A stretch of 10,694 nucleotides of DNA from Candidatus Fermentithermobacillaceae bacterium UBA3951 (GCA_002385465.1 DGDN01000082.1:1-10694); one strand, 5' to 3'; counted from the first letter of the stretch, positions 1 through 6,380 are shown. Notes: a model not told the origin generated them from the letters alone. A program made the numbers and translations.

Positions 1-987
1 CGGGGATTTGTCTTCTCCCAAGACCTCTTGTACCCGTACCAGCGCCTTCTCGATGTGAATTCCGGGGACCCCCGCCACGTTTGTGATAATGGTGATGTTT
101 CTGACCGCGATCACTTTCACGTGGACCCTCAGGATGATCCTCACCGAGAGCGTCCTGCCGTCGGCGGCGACGTCAATTGACACGAACTCTACATCGGCGT
201 CGGCGACAACCGACATGCCCGGCTGAGCGCCCGGGATTTCCACAAACGACTCAAACGGGATGGTGAAGTGTGCGACGTGGACCGACTGGGAGGGAACATT
301 TGCCTCGTAGATGACCCTGAGGTTTATGACCCCGTTCACGATGACCTTGTTCGGGAGAACCGTGGTCATGCTTATATCGATGGTTGAAACGTGGTCGATC
401 ACCCTTGCCACATCGGGTTTGGCGTCTGGGATGGCCAGGTTCTCTCGTAGGACGATCTGCGACTCGCCCTCCCCCAAAACGGTTTCCGCCTTTATCACTT
501 CTCTGGTAACCTGCAATCCGGCAACGCCGCTCACGTCGGTGACTACTTCAATGATGGTGCTCTGAGTAAGCCTCACGCGCATAGACGCGACCGCGCGGAT
601 TGTTACGTTCCTTCCATCCGGACTAACCTGGAAGACAGCGTGCTCCACTACCACCGTGACGTTGGCGGTCATGCCGGGCTCGGCTCCGGGTATCTCGACG
701 AACTGGCTAAACGGGACTTCTGCGTGGAATACGTGGACGGTCTGGGTCTCAACAGTTGCTTCGTAGATTATGGCGAAGTCGATCACGCCATCGACAACGA
801 CTTTGCCGGGAAGCACCGTGACCTTGTTGATGCGTGGTCTTGCTACAAAATCGATGATTGCCCGTACATCCGGCTTTTCCTCGGGGACTGTCACGGCTTG
901 GGAGATCACCAATTGCGAAGTCCCTTCTCCTACGACCTCCTCCAGTCTCAGTTCCTCTTTCTTGACTTCGCAGGTATCCAGAATCAT
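1..987 (-). CDS. SipL-like protein with tandem SPOCS (DUF3794) domains, N-terminal part, cut by the window edge
   Basis: An open frame with no stop runs from ATG at 987 to the left edge (329 codons). The start is preceded by AAAGGAGG only about 3 nt away, a short but usable spacing. The protein is built of repeats with a period of exactly 152 residues: the motif VVGEG/VLGEG/VLGED recurs with its glycine at residues 20, 172 and 324. Within the first two units the matches KPDV (38-41 and 190-193), LPGKVVVDGVI/LPNKVIVNGVI and FVEIPGAxPGM (96-106 and 248-258) align. This is the pattern of the SPOCS domain, found in SipL and related spore-coat morphogenetic proteins of Clostridia. In SipL it lies N-terminal to LysM and helps anchor the coat through SpoIVA. 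A third unit has just begun at the edge, and any LysM domain would lie outside. There is no signal peptide, which fits a mother-cell cytosolic protein. The family is clear; equivalence to SipL itself is inference. Confidence 0.85.
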   Translation of the reverse strand, partial: MILDTCEVKKEELRLEEVVGEGTSQLVISQAVTVPEEKPDVRAIIDFVARPRINKVTVLPGKVVVDGVIDFAIIYEATVETQTVHVFHAEVPFSQFVEIPGAEPGMTANVTVVVEHAVFQVSPDGRNVTIRAVASMRVRLTQSTIIEVVTDVSGVAGLQVTREVIKAETVLGEGESQIVLRENLAIPDAKPDVARVIDHVSTIDISMTTVLPNKVIVNGVINLRVIYEANVPSQSVHVAHFTIPFESFVEIPGAQPGMSVVADADVEFVSIDVAADGRTLSVRIILRVHVKVIAVRNITIITNVAGVPGIHIEKALVRVQEVLGEDKSP

Positions 988-1032
988 TGCCCTCCTTTCA
1001 TCCGAAAAAGGATGCCTACGCGCTAGATCATC

Positions 1033-1058
1033 TATATGCATCCCAGGACGGATGTGAC
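1033..1058 (-). promoter_or_regulatory. Candidate mother-cell (sigma-E/K type) promoter for the SPOCS gene
   Basis: Reading the minus strand, GTCACATC (1058-1051) is followed after 12 nt by CATATA (1038-1033), about 45 nt upstream of the ATG at 987. CATAYA is the typical -10 of sigma-E and sigma-K promoters, and TCAYA-like or AC-containing elements serve as their -35. The fit is imperfect and the spacing slightly short, so this is a candidate only. The spore-coat context is what makes it worth noting. Confidence 0.3.
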
Positions 1059-1168
1059 ATAGCGGGGCGCGGCACGGAGCCCAACGAGGAGTGATACACG
1101 GGGGAAGTCAGACAGTGGGAATTATGTGCGGAAAGACATGCACAGGGTTCACCCGCGGGGACACCCGG

Positions 1169-1206
1169 AAAACAAGAACCGCCGGCCAAAGAGCACGGCG
1201 GTTCTT
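1169..1206 (-). terminator. Hairpin terminator downstream of the nifU-like gene
   Basis: A perfect 11-bp inverted repeat pairs AAGAACCGCCG (1174-1184) with CGGCGGTTCTT (1196-1206) around an 11-nt loop. On the minus strand the stem ends in TTCTT and is followed by GTTTT, a modest U tract. On the plus strand no U tract follows. It lies about 70 nt past the nifU-like stop codon, so it most likely ends the operon that begins near 6298. Confidence 0.7.
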
Positions 1207-1276
1207 CGGGAATCTCTAAGAAACCACTCACTCAGGACTTATGGTCGCTTGCCACGCGAGTAGTCCTAAACTGAAA

Positions 1277-1513
1277 CTACTCTTCAGTCAGCCCTTCCGC
1301 CACGACCTTGGTGACCTCGGGGACTTCCTGCTTGAGGACCCGCTCAATTCCGCCCTTAAGCGTCATGAGGGCAAACGGGCAAGTACCGCAGTGCCCGGTA
1401 AGCTTGACCTTGACCACTCCGTCGGAGCTTATGTCTACGAGCTCAACATCTCCGCCATCGGCACGAAGCGCCGGACGAATCTCATCGAGAACAGCCAGAA
1501 CTCTTTCCTTCAT
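1277..1513 (-). CDS. NifU C-terminal-domain Fe-S cluster scaffold protein (stand-alone, 78 aa)
   Basis: The 78-residue protein is essentially one NifU C-terminal (Nfu) domain. Helix 1 starts at MKERVLAVLDEIRPAL, followed by RADGGDVELVDI (17-28), and the cluster-binding CxxC lies in GHCGTCPFA with cysteines 42 and 45. The typical TLKGGIERVL helix (51-60) and an acidic tail end it. Members of this family dimerise and hold a [4Fe-4S] cluster through the two CxxC motifs, passing it to client apoproteins in the cytosol. The frame stays open upstream to 1693 inside the AAA+ gene, but ATG 1513 has the good ribosome site and the family's normal N-terminus. It is the last gene before a hairpin terminator, 64 nt after the AAA+ ATPase stop, and is probably co-transcribed with it. 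The family is certain; the client is unknown, and the context suggests a link to the AAA+ module. Confidence 0.92.
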   Translation of the reverse strand: MKERVLAVLDEIRPALRADGGDVELVDISSDGVVKVKLTGHCGTCPFALMTLKGGIERVLKQEVPEVTKVVAEGLTEE

Positions 1514-1518
1514 GTTAA

Positions 1519-1524
1519 CCCCTC
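1519..1524 (-). promoter_or_regulatory. Ribosome binding site fixing the nifU-like start
   Basis: GAGGGG lies 5 nt upstream of ATG 1513 on the minus strand. It decides for the 78-residue form over longer in-frame starts that would overlap the upstream AAA+ gene. Confidence 0.7.
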
Positions 1525-1577
1525 TTTCCGCGAGTCCTTCAGTTTTTAGGGTACCCGAAAGCCTCCCTGCCGTAAAG

Positions 1578-3281
1578 TCAAATACCTGAAGCCGCCTCCA
1601 GATCGCCTTCAAGCCTGTTCTCCTGCTCCACGGAATCCAGGAAAACCTGGTCGTCGGTGAAACGCCTGGCCTGAGCCATGCACGCCTCGACAACGCGCTT
1701 CCTGTGCGCGCCGTCTATCCGGAATGTCTTGGCCGCAGTCAAGAGGTCTTCGCCGGTAACAAACTCCCTGTCCTTGTCGAAGGCGATCCTCTTGGCCCTG
1801 GTTACCAGTTCCTCAAGCTCGGCGCAAGAGAAGTTCGTGGTGCACGGGACTATCGCTTCCTCCAGGTAACGCCTGATCTCCTCTTCGCCTTGGTCGAGCG
1901 GCACCCTTGAGCGCCTCCCTCCAGCTTGGAAACCCAGGTGGACCATGAGGATCTCGAGCCTGGCCTGGGGGCCCGGGTAGAGGAACGGGATCTTGTAGTC
2001 GAACCTCCCCGCGCGCAGGAAGGCGTCGTCGAGGTGCTCGGGAACGTTGGTCGTGCCCACGATGATGGCCTCTCTGTCGGGGCGCCCGAGCCACTCAAGG
2101 AACTGGGAGAAGACCCTCTGGGTTTCTTCCTCGGCAGAACCGGTGGCCGCTCCCGAACGCTTTCCGAAGCGGTCGATCTCGTCAACGAACACTATCGCCG
2201 GGGACATCTTATCGGCCATACTTATGGCGTTTTTCATGTTCTGGCCCGATTCTCCCAGCCACTTGGAGTAGATGTTCTCCGTAAGGAGGTTTATGAAGGG
2301 AAGCTGGACTTCGCTGGCCAGGGCGTTGGCGAAAAGGCTCTTACCGGTCCCGGGCGGGCCGAAAAAGAGGAGCCCCTTCGGGAGGCCCAGGCCGAAATGC
2401 CTTGCTTTCTCGGGCCTCTTGAGGACGTTTATGATGTACTTCTGGACGAACTCCTTTATGGCGTGGTAGCCGCCTATGTCTTTGAAGCTGAACTGGGGGT
2501 CTCGGACCTCGAGCACCTTGGAGCGCTTGACCATCTCCGACTTGAGCTCCTTCATGATGTCCGGGTCGAAGTCTTTGGCGCGGTGGTAGGACTCGAGGAG
2601 TATGCTTTCGACTTGGTGGAGGTTTAGTCCCGAAAGCGTAACCCTGGCGGCTTCGATCTTGGTGCTGTCCAGGGAAACTCCCAGCTCACCGGCGGTCCTC
2701 TTAATGATCTCCCTGCGCTCATCTTGGCTCGAAGGATCGACGGGCACGATGACGACAAACTCCCTGGTGAACTCGTCCATGATCTTTGAGGCATCGGACG
2801 TCAAGACCACGATGGTCGAACCCTTGGCGAGGATCCGCGGGTCGATGGCCCAGGCGCGGAGAGCTGCCTGGAACCCCGTATCGGCCTCTCTCACCTCGGA
2901 GAGGTTCTGGACCACGAACACCGTCGGGCTCGACTTCATATAGCCGTCCATCTCTTTGAGGACGGCCTTGAGCGCCTGTATCTCCACCGAGCTGTCGGGC
3001 CCCCGGAGCCGGGATGTAACAGGAGTGCTCGCACCTATCCTCTTGCGATAAGGCTCGAACACGGGCCCCTCGGAGCCTTTCCGGAGCATACCCAGGCCGT
3101 CCCACGGGTCGTAGAGGAACACGTTCTCGATGTGGGACATCTCGGGGGAGTTCAAAATGAACGTCTTGAGCTGGTATATCCTCTTCGGGTCGACGGTCTC
3201 GAAGCATATGACGGGCGAGTAGTTTGACTTCCGCTTCATCATGCCCTTTTCAAGCCAAGAGCGGTCCAGGTAATCCTCCAC
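1578..3281 (-). CDS. Ycf46-like AAA+ ATPase
   Basis: A 567-residue protein. Residues 20-260 resemble the degenerate N-terminal AAA-like half of Ycf46 proteins: a Walker-B-like strand TVFVVQNLSEV (120-130) and a sensor-like strand TIVVLTSD (156-163), but no P-loop. Residues 265-520 form an active AAA+ module: Walker A GPPGTGKS (308-315), pore-loop region SKWLGESG (339-346), Walker B IVFVDEID (363-370), sensor 1 Asn412 in GTTN, and arginine-finger residues Arg423 and Arg426 in FLRAGRFD. The tail (530-560) is helical. It should hydrolyse ATP as an oligomer and remodel a protein partner. No TM segment is present, so it is cytosolic. The GTG start at 3281 has GGAGGGGGG 5 nt upstream. Neighbours encoding DUF2997 and Ycf35 homologues match the Ycf46/Ycf35/DUF2997 association. 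Ycf46 has been linked to regulation of photosynthesis and CO2 uptake in a cyanobacterium, which does not transfer directly to this organism; the role here is unknown. Confidence 0.88.
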   Translation of the reverse strand: MEDYLDRSWLEKGMMKRKSNYSPVICFETVDPKRIYQLKTFILNSPEMSHIENVFLYDPWDGLGMLRKGSEGPVFEPYRKRIGASTPVTSRLRGPDSSVEIQALKAVLKEMDGYMKSSPTVFVVQNLSEVREADTGFQAALRAWAIDPRILAKGSTIVVLTSDASKIMDEFTREFVVIVPVDPSSQDERREIIKRTAGELGVSLDSTKIEAARVTLSGLNLHQVESILLESYHRAKDFDPDIMKELKSEMVKRSKVLEVRDPQFSFKDIGGYHAIKEFVQKYIINVLKRPEKARHFGLGLPKGLLFFGPPGTGKSLFANALASEVQLPFINLLTENIYSKWLGESGQNMKNAISMADKMSPAIVFVDEIDRFGKRSGAATGSAEEETQRVFSQFLEWLGRPDREAIIVGTTNVPEHLDDAFLRAGRFDYKIPFLYPGPQARLEILMVHLGFQAGGRRSRVPLDQGEEEIRRYLEEAIVPCTTNFSCAELEELVTRAKRIAFDKDREFVTGEDLLTAAKTFRIDGAHRKRVVEACMAQARRFTDDQVFLDSVEQENRLEGDLEAASGI

Positions 3282-3302
3282 TGTATCCCCCCTCCCCGCA
3301 TT

Positions 3303-3665
3303 CTACCCGCAAGGGGAGCTCACTCTCTCACGGAGCTTTAGTCCGGACCGGGCCAGGGCATCAAGGAGGGCCGCAGTCTGTCCATCTCCAGAGCGCTCAA
3401 AAATGCTCATTCGAAGAGGCGTGATCTCGATCTCCATGTACGAGCGGGGTCCTCTGGGCTCACTCACCGGGGGCGCAACTCCTGCCCCACGGTCCGGAGC
3501 CGTCTCTCCTCCCGCGCAGCCCGGAGCCGTGGCTCCTGCCGCATAGCCTGGAGCCACATGACTTGCAGCCGCGAAACTTGGAGCCGCATGACTTGGAGCC
3601 GCATGCTCCGAAGCCGCACGGCCCCGAGAAAGGCTCAAACAACGCTCCAAGGCCCCCCGGGTCAA
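3303..3665 (-). CDS. Small Ala/Ser/Pro-rich repeat protein of unknown function (120 aa)
   Basis: This frame fills the space between the DUF2997 and AAA+ genes almost exactly. Its TTG start overlaps the DUF2997 stop as TTGA, and its TAG stop lies 21 nt before the AAA+ start. That fit, in a run of coupled genes, is the main reason to call it. Residues 19-50 are five-residue repeats such as HAAPS, FAAAS and HVAPG, encoded by a 15-bp minisatellite. Residues 77-120, beginning MEIEITPLRMSIF, look like an ordinary small fold with one amphipathic helix (TAALLDALARSGLKL). An internal ATG at 3437 could give only this 44-residue part, but its Shine-Dalgarno is weak. I do not recognise the family. The repeat could be a flexible linker or tether. 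TTG starts are weak, so expression probably depends on coupling to DUF2997. It could instead be a decayed gene or spacer. Confidence 0.5.
   Translation of the reverse strand: MTRGALERCLSLSRGRAASEHAAPSHAAPSFAAASHVAPGYAAGATAPGCAGGETAPDRGAGVAPPVSEPRGPRSYMEIEITPLRMSIFERSGDGQTAALLDALARSGLKLRERVSSPCG
3496..3624. repeat. 15-bp minisatellite (with 12-bp partial units)
   Basis: On the plus strand, units close to GGAGCCGCATGACTT follow one another head to tail. Full 15-bp units start at 3550, 3565, 3580, 3595 and 3610, and the one at 3580 matches the consensus exactly. To the left are two 27-bp units (15 + 12) at 3496-3522 and 3523-3549. All units are multiples of three, so the minus-strand reading frame is preserved and reads as pentapeptides rich in Ala, Ser and Pro. 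It lies wholly inside the small repeat ORF. Copy number may vary between strains. Confidence 0.85.
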
Positions 3666-3889
3666 CTGACCGACACCTTCCTGCGGGGCGCCTCTTCGAC
3701 GCCCACTTCAGCCTCGATCTCGGAAGGAGTTTTGGGCGTAATCGACACGGGCACGGCCTTAAGTCCCAATGACCGCAAGATCTTGCCGATCGACTCGGCC
3801 TCTTCGTAACACAGGTCCCCCTCAAACCCGGAGAACTCTATCTTCACTTGTCCGGACCTTCCGACCTCAACGTCTACACGCCTGGACAT
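3662..3889 (-). CDS. DUF2997 family protein
   Basis: A 75-residue soluble protein. The N-terminal strand region RRVDVEVGRSGQVKIEFSGFEGDLC (3-27) leads into a helix EEAESIGKILRSLGL (29-43), as in DUF2997: a short strand, a G-x-x-G-D/K-x-C turn, then a helix. Cys27 sits at the position usual for the family. The C-terminal 30 residues are charged and probably flexible. ATG 3889 overlaps the last base of the Ycf35 stop (TGATG); a GTG at 3892 is possible, but AAGGGAG is better spaced for the ATG. DUF2997 genes commonly sit beside Ycf35 and Ycf46 homologues, exactly as here, so the three products probably act together. No biochemical role is established. The family call rests on the pattern plus context. 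Confidence 0.75.
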   Translation of the reverse strand: MSRRVDVEVGRSGQVKIEFSGFEGDLCYEEAESIGKILRSLGLKAVPVSITPKTPSEIEAEVGVEEAPRRKVSVS

Positions 3890-4329
3890 CACAGTACTCC
3901 CTTGATGAGGATCTTCTTGCCTTCAACCGGGTGCTTTACCTCGTCGACTTCGACGTTGTAGTTCAGTGCTGCCAGAGCTTTGGCGACGCAAAGCGACGCA
4001 TAGTTCTGGACGACCCTGTCCTTTATTTCACCTGCGGTCCTCTCGAAACCTCCGTACGGGTCGCAGGCGAACACCACTTCGCCGGTTTTCCGGTCCACCG
4101 TTATGCCGATTCCCCGGGGGATATCCGGTCCCACAAGTCCCCAGTCACACGCAATAGAGCGGCCGTAGTAGTCTCTGAACGTCCGCGTCACATCAAGGTT
4201 CATCTCTTCAGCAGTAGCGTGCACGGCTTCGTTCAAAACGTCCCAGCCCGGGTCTTCCTCGACCGAACGCCCGGCCGACAAAGCGCTGTCCAGCTTTATC
4301 TCAGTCTTGTAGGAACTTATGTGGCTCAT
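3889..4329 (-). CDS. Ycf35 / DUF1257 family protein
   Basis: The 146-residue product begins MSHISSYKTEIKLD, the hallmark N-terminus of Ycf35 proteins (usually MSHFS-x-I-x-T-x-I). It continues with a middle strand region CDWGLVGPDIPRGIGITVD (61-79), an aromatic-rich D-x-Y-G-G-F segment (90-95), a helix with QNYA (108-111), and an ending strand pair with NYNVEVDEV and KKILIKGVL. This order and length fit the family, which is encoded in red-algal plastids and cyanobacteria and occurs in some bacteria; its molecular function is unknown. A longer form from TTG 4344 is possible, but ATG 4329 has GGAGGT at 7 nt and gives the family's N-terminus. The ATG overlaps the upstream stop as ATGA, and its own stop overlaps the DUF2997 start. 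Both junctions imply equal, coupled synthesis. Confidence 0.82.
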   Translation of the reverse strand: MSHISSYKTEIKLDSALSAGRSVEEDPGWDVLNEAVHATAEEMNLDVTRTFRDYYGRSIACDWGLVGPDIPRGIGITVDRKTGEVVFACDPYGGFERTAGEIKDRVVQNYASLCVAKALAALNYNVEVDEVKHPVEGKKILIKGVL

Positions 4330-5156
4330 CTCTGAGACCTCCAACCGAGTCTTACGCGACTTCTCATAAACCGGGTTTTCTCAAACTTCACGAGCTGCAG
4401 TTCTCTGTGGATCTCCTGAAGCCTCTGCCTGAGGACCGTTTCATCGGCCTTAAACTCTTTCTCCGGTCCGGTCTTGACCTTGTGCTCTCTGAGAGGAGGT
4501 TCTTTCTCGTAAAGGGCCAGTTTGTACACGGCCAATCTGGCTCTCACCTGGTCCTTCTTTGCCTCGTCCTGCTCTACGTCTATCTCTCGTTCTAATGAGA
4601 GGATATCATCCCTGAGCTCGCCAGGGGTCTTGCGGGCCGTCTCGTCGCGCCATTCCAAGACTTTAAGAGACCGTATCCTGGCGGCACCTCCGCCCTGTTC
4701 CCACGCCTCAACCGCCTTCCTCCATTCATCCCTCGGATCGGGCGCGCGGGGTTCGACTTCTTGAGGGCCTGGAAGTTCCTGAGAGCGCACATAGGCCTGC
4801 CATCTCATGCTTTCCAGCTGTCTAAGGATAAATTCCTCCTCGCTATCCAAAGCCGCTATTGCCTCGTCAAACCGTCGCGTGAGGAAAGCCATCCACAGCG
4901 TAACAACCATGAATGAGCTGAGCGTGAACAACATAAGACCCGCGGCCAGCGCGATACCGGTCCTGGCCCCAATCGACCACGCGGGAGCCACGGCGCCTGC
5001 AGTCCGCCAACCCGAATAAAGAGACGCCGCTCCGACAATACCCAAGGTAACCGCGGACTCAAGGGTGTGTTCGTAGTTCTTGAAGAGTGAGCTCAGCCAG
5101 CCAATGCCCAGCCACATGAGGACCACAAATCCCACGAGCGCAGGGACAATCCACAT
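4326..5156 (-). CDS. Membrane protein with three N-terminal TM segments and a cytosolic coiled coil, unknown function
   Basis: A 276-residue protein. Hydrophobic segments lie at about 2-24 (WIVPALVGFVVLMWLGIGWL), 34-60 and 66-92. The rest is very polar and rich in Glu, Arg and Lys. Helical heptad-like stretches are visible at about 94-125, 178-217 and 238-262, with a Pro-rich break at 128-141. The basic end (MRSRVRLGWRSQR) and the Arg-Arg after TM3 suggest that the tail faces the cytoplasm. ATG 5156 has GAGGTG about 8 nt upstream. The stop overlaps the Ycf35 start as ATGA, so the two are translated together. I recognise no named family. By position it could be the membrane anchor or scaffold that brings the Ycf35, DUF2997 and AAA+ proteins to the membrane; this is inference from gene order and coiled-coil character. 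Confidence 0.8.
   Translation of the reverse strand: MWIVPALVGFVVLMWLGIGWLSSLFKNYEHTLESAVTLGIVGAASLYSGWRTAGAVAPAWSIGARTGIALAAGLMLFTLSSFMVVTLWMAFLTRRFDEAIAALDSEEEFILRQLESMRWQAYVRSQELPGPQEVEPRAPDPRDEWRKAVEAWEQGGGAARIRSLKVLEWRDETARKTPGELRDDILSLEREIDVEQDEAKKDQVRARLAVYKLALYEKEPPLREHKVKTGPEKEFKADETVLRQRLQEIHRELQLVKFEKTRFMRSRVRLGWRSQR
4337..4342 (-). promoter_or_regulatory. Ribosome binding site fixing the Ycf35 start
   Basis: GGAGGT on the minus strand, 7 nt before ATG 4329, inside the end of the upstream membrane-protein gene. It shows that the TTG at 4344 is not the real start. Confidence 0.75.
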
Positions 5157-5228
5157 GGGCAGACCACCTCAATCACAAAGGATCAAGCCGTTTAGAAAGC
5201 CGCTTCTTATGCGAGGCCGGGCAAGCTG

Positions 5229-6254
5229 TTATCGCGAAGGACGATGAGAGAGACCGGATAGAAACTCCCGGGCTTTCCATAGTTCGTCAGTCGTCGGCCT
5301 TTCCAAGATAGTGGTTCTCCCGCCCCGGTTCAAAACGCGGCCTCCATCTGTCATTTTGCCCACGACCTCAGCGTTGATACCGGCTTTCCGGTAAACCTCG
5401 CAGAGCCTTTGTCCCTCGGGGTGAGATACGATCAAACATCCCGACGACACAAGCCGCAAGGGATCGATACCTGTCCGGCCGGCTATCTCGAGCGTCACCG
5501 GAAGGACAGGGATCGCGTCGGCTTCTATCGTTACCCCGGTGCCCGATGCCTCACACATCTCGTAGATGGCACCCAGCACCCCGCCTTCCGTGGCATCGTG
5601 GCAGGCATGAGCGCCGTTTTCCCGCGCAATGGCTCCGTCTTTTACCACGCTGATTCTCTCCAAGAGTTCCCCGGCTTCCCTCACGGATTCCGGGCTTAGG
5701 AAAGTCAGCAGCTCTTCCTTGAAATCGTGGGCCAATATGGACGTACCTTCCATGCCCGCCCACTTAGTAACTACTATGTCGTCGCCGACCCGGCATCCAC
5801 TCGACCGGAGCACTCGCTTTCCGCGCGTCTTCCCGAGAGCCGTCACGCTCAATATGGGCCTTTCAAGACCCGGAGTGACCTCCGTGTGCCCGCCCGCGAC
5901 GGCGACGTTTTCCTCAACGCAAGCTTCGTGGATGTCATCCATCATTTCCTGCAGTTCGTCCTCGGTCGTCCCCTCAGGAAGAAGTATGGTGACCATCACA
6001 CAAATGGGCTCCCCTCCGGCCGCGCCTATGTCGTTAAGGGCAACCTTCACGGCAAGCCACCCGGAACGGCGGGTTGCGCCGGTAATCGGGTCGGTACTCA
6101 CGATGAGGAGTTCGTCGCCTACGTCGACCGTAGCCGTATCTTCTCCTATCGCGGGGGCAAGACCAATCTCATCTCTCGAAACGCCCACCCGTTTGAGCAC
6201 GATTTCTTCAAATACCGATTGCGGAATCTTACCTGCAGGAAGAATCTTCGCCAC
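5229..6254 (-). CDS. AIR-synthase-related (HypE/PurM-fold) protein
   Basis: The 341-residue protein has the two halves of the PurM/HypE/SelD superfamily. N-terminal half: GEDTATVD (37-44) with the metal/ATP-binding Asp, STDPITGA (53-60), KVALNDIGAAGGEP (70-83) and AGGHTEV (120-126). C-terminal half: RVGDDIVVTK (155-164), HDATEGGVLGAI (219-230) and VSSGCLIVSHPEG (269-281). These enzymes bind ATP and activate an oxygen atom of a carbonyl or carbamoyl group, or phosphorylate a small substrate, as dimers in the cytosol. True HypE ends in a carbamoyl-accepting cysteine (PRIC); this protein ends SHRPSR and lacks it, so it is a paralogue rather than the hydrogenase maturase. The GTG start has GGAGG 9 nt upstream. 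It is the first gene after the 6298-6325 promoter, with 72 nt and no clear terminator before the membrane-protein gene. The substrate is unknown. Confidence 0.85.
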   Translation of the reverse strand: MAKILPAGKIPQSVFEEIVLKRVGVSRDEIGLAPAIGEDTATVDVGDELLIVSTDPITGATRRSGWLAVKVALNDIGAAGGEPICVMVTILLPEGTTEDELQEMMDDIHEACVEENVAVAGGHTEVTPGLERPILSVTALGKTRGKRVLRSSGCRVGDDIVVTKWAGMEGTSILAHDFKEELLTFLSPESVREAGELLERISVVKDGAIARENGAHACHDATEGGVLGAIYEMCEASGTGVTIEADAIPVLPVTLEIAGRTGIDPLRLVSSGCLIVSHPEGQRLCEVYRKAGINAEVVGKMTDGGRVLNRGGRTTILERPTTDELWKAREFLSGLSHRPSR

Positions 6255-6297
6255 TTGCTTTATCCTCCGTTGCGTCCAACGTTTGGGGTGTAAACCA

Positions 6298-6325
6298 ATT
6301 ATAACACCGGGCTAATTTATGGTAA
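6298..6325 (-). promoter_or_regulatory. Extended -10 promoter for the seven-gene operon
   Basis: On the minus strand there is a perfect TATAAT (6303-6298) with a TGn extension (TGTTATAAT). A TTACCA -35 (6325-6320; 4 of 6 matches to TTGACA) lies 16 nt further up. It sits about 44 nt before the GTG of the AIR-synthase-like gene. This is the best vegetative (sigma-A) promoter I can see in the window. Confidence 0.7.
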
Positions 6326-6357
6326 CGTGGCTATACTACCACCCTTTTGAGGTTACC
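6321..6357. repeat. Inverted repeat in the divergent promoter region
   Basis: GGTAAC (6321-6326) and GTTACC (6352-6357) form a 6-bp inverted repeat around 25 nt. Inside it GTGG (6327-6330) and CCAC (6339-6342) pair around CTATACTA. One arm overlaps the -35 of the operon promoter, and the other lies just before the rsmD ribosome site. It could be an operator or a leader hairpin of rsmD; the arms are short, so chance is possible. Confidence 0.3.
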
Positions 6358-6380
6358 TTTCTCCGGGGAGGTGGATTCGG

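Noticed and set aside
311..1057. Plus-strand frames in the leftmost kilobase
   Set aside because: The minus strand is open throughout 1-987 and encodes clear SPOCS repeats.
1028..1231. 67-codon minus-strand frame in the gap before the SPOCS gene
   Set aside because: It contains the terminator hairpin and overlaps the probable promoter, and its product has no recognisable features.
1926..2627. Long plus-strand open frame (233 codons) opposite the AAA+ gene
   Set aside because: It is antisense to clear Walker A/B coding sequence, and its translation shows no family features; it arises from GC-biased codons on the other strand.
3496..3624. CRISPR array
   Set aside because: Units of 12-15 bp are contiguous without spacers and lie in a reading frame; this is a minisatellite.
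3460..3825. Alternative minus-strand frame rich in Cys/Gly/Ser repeats (KSCGS-like)
   Set aside because: It reads the minisatellite out of frame and overlaps most of the DUF2997 gene; the frame at 3303-3665 fits the operon junctions better.
5629..6315. Plus-strand frames opposite the AIR-synthase-like gene
   Set aside because: Antisense shadows; the minus-strand frame carries the conserved PurM-fold motifs.
6309..6337. Sigma-A promoter for rsmD at TATACT (6332-6337)
   Set aside because: The -10 is good but the sequence 17 nt upstream (GGGCTA) is not a -35, and there is no TGn extension.
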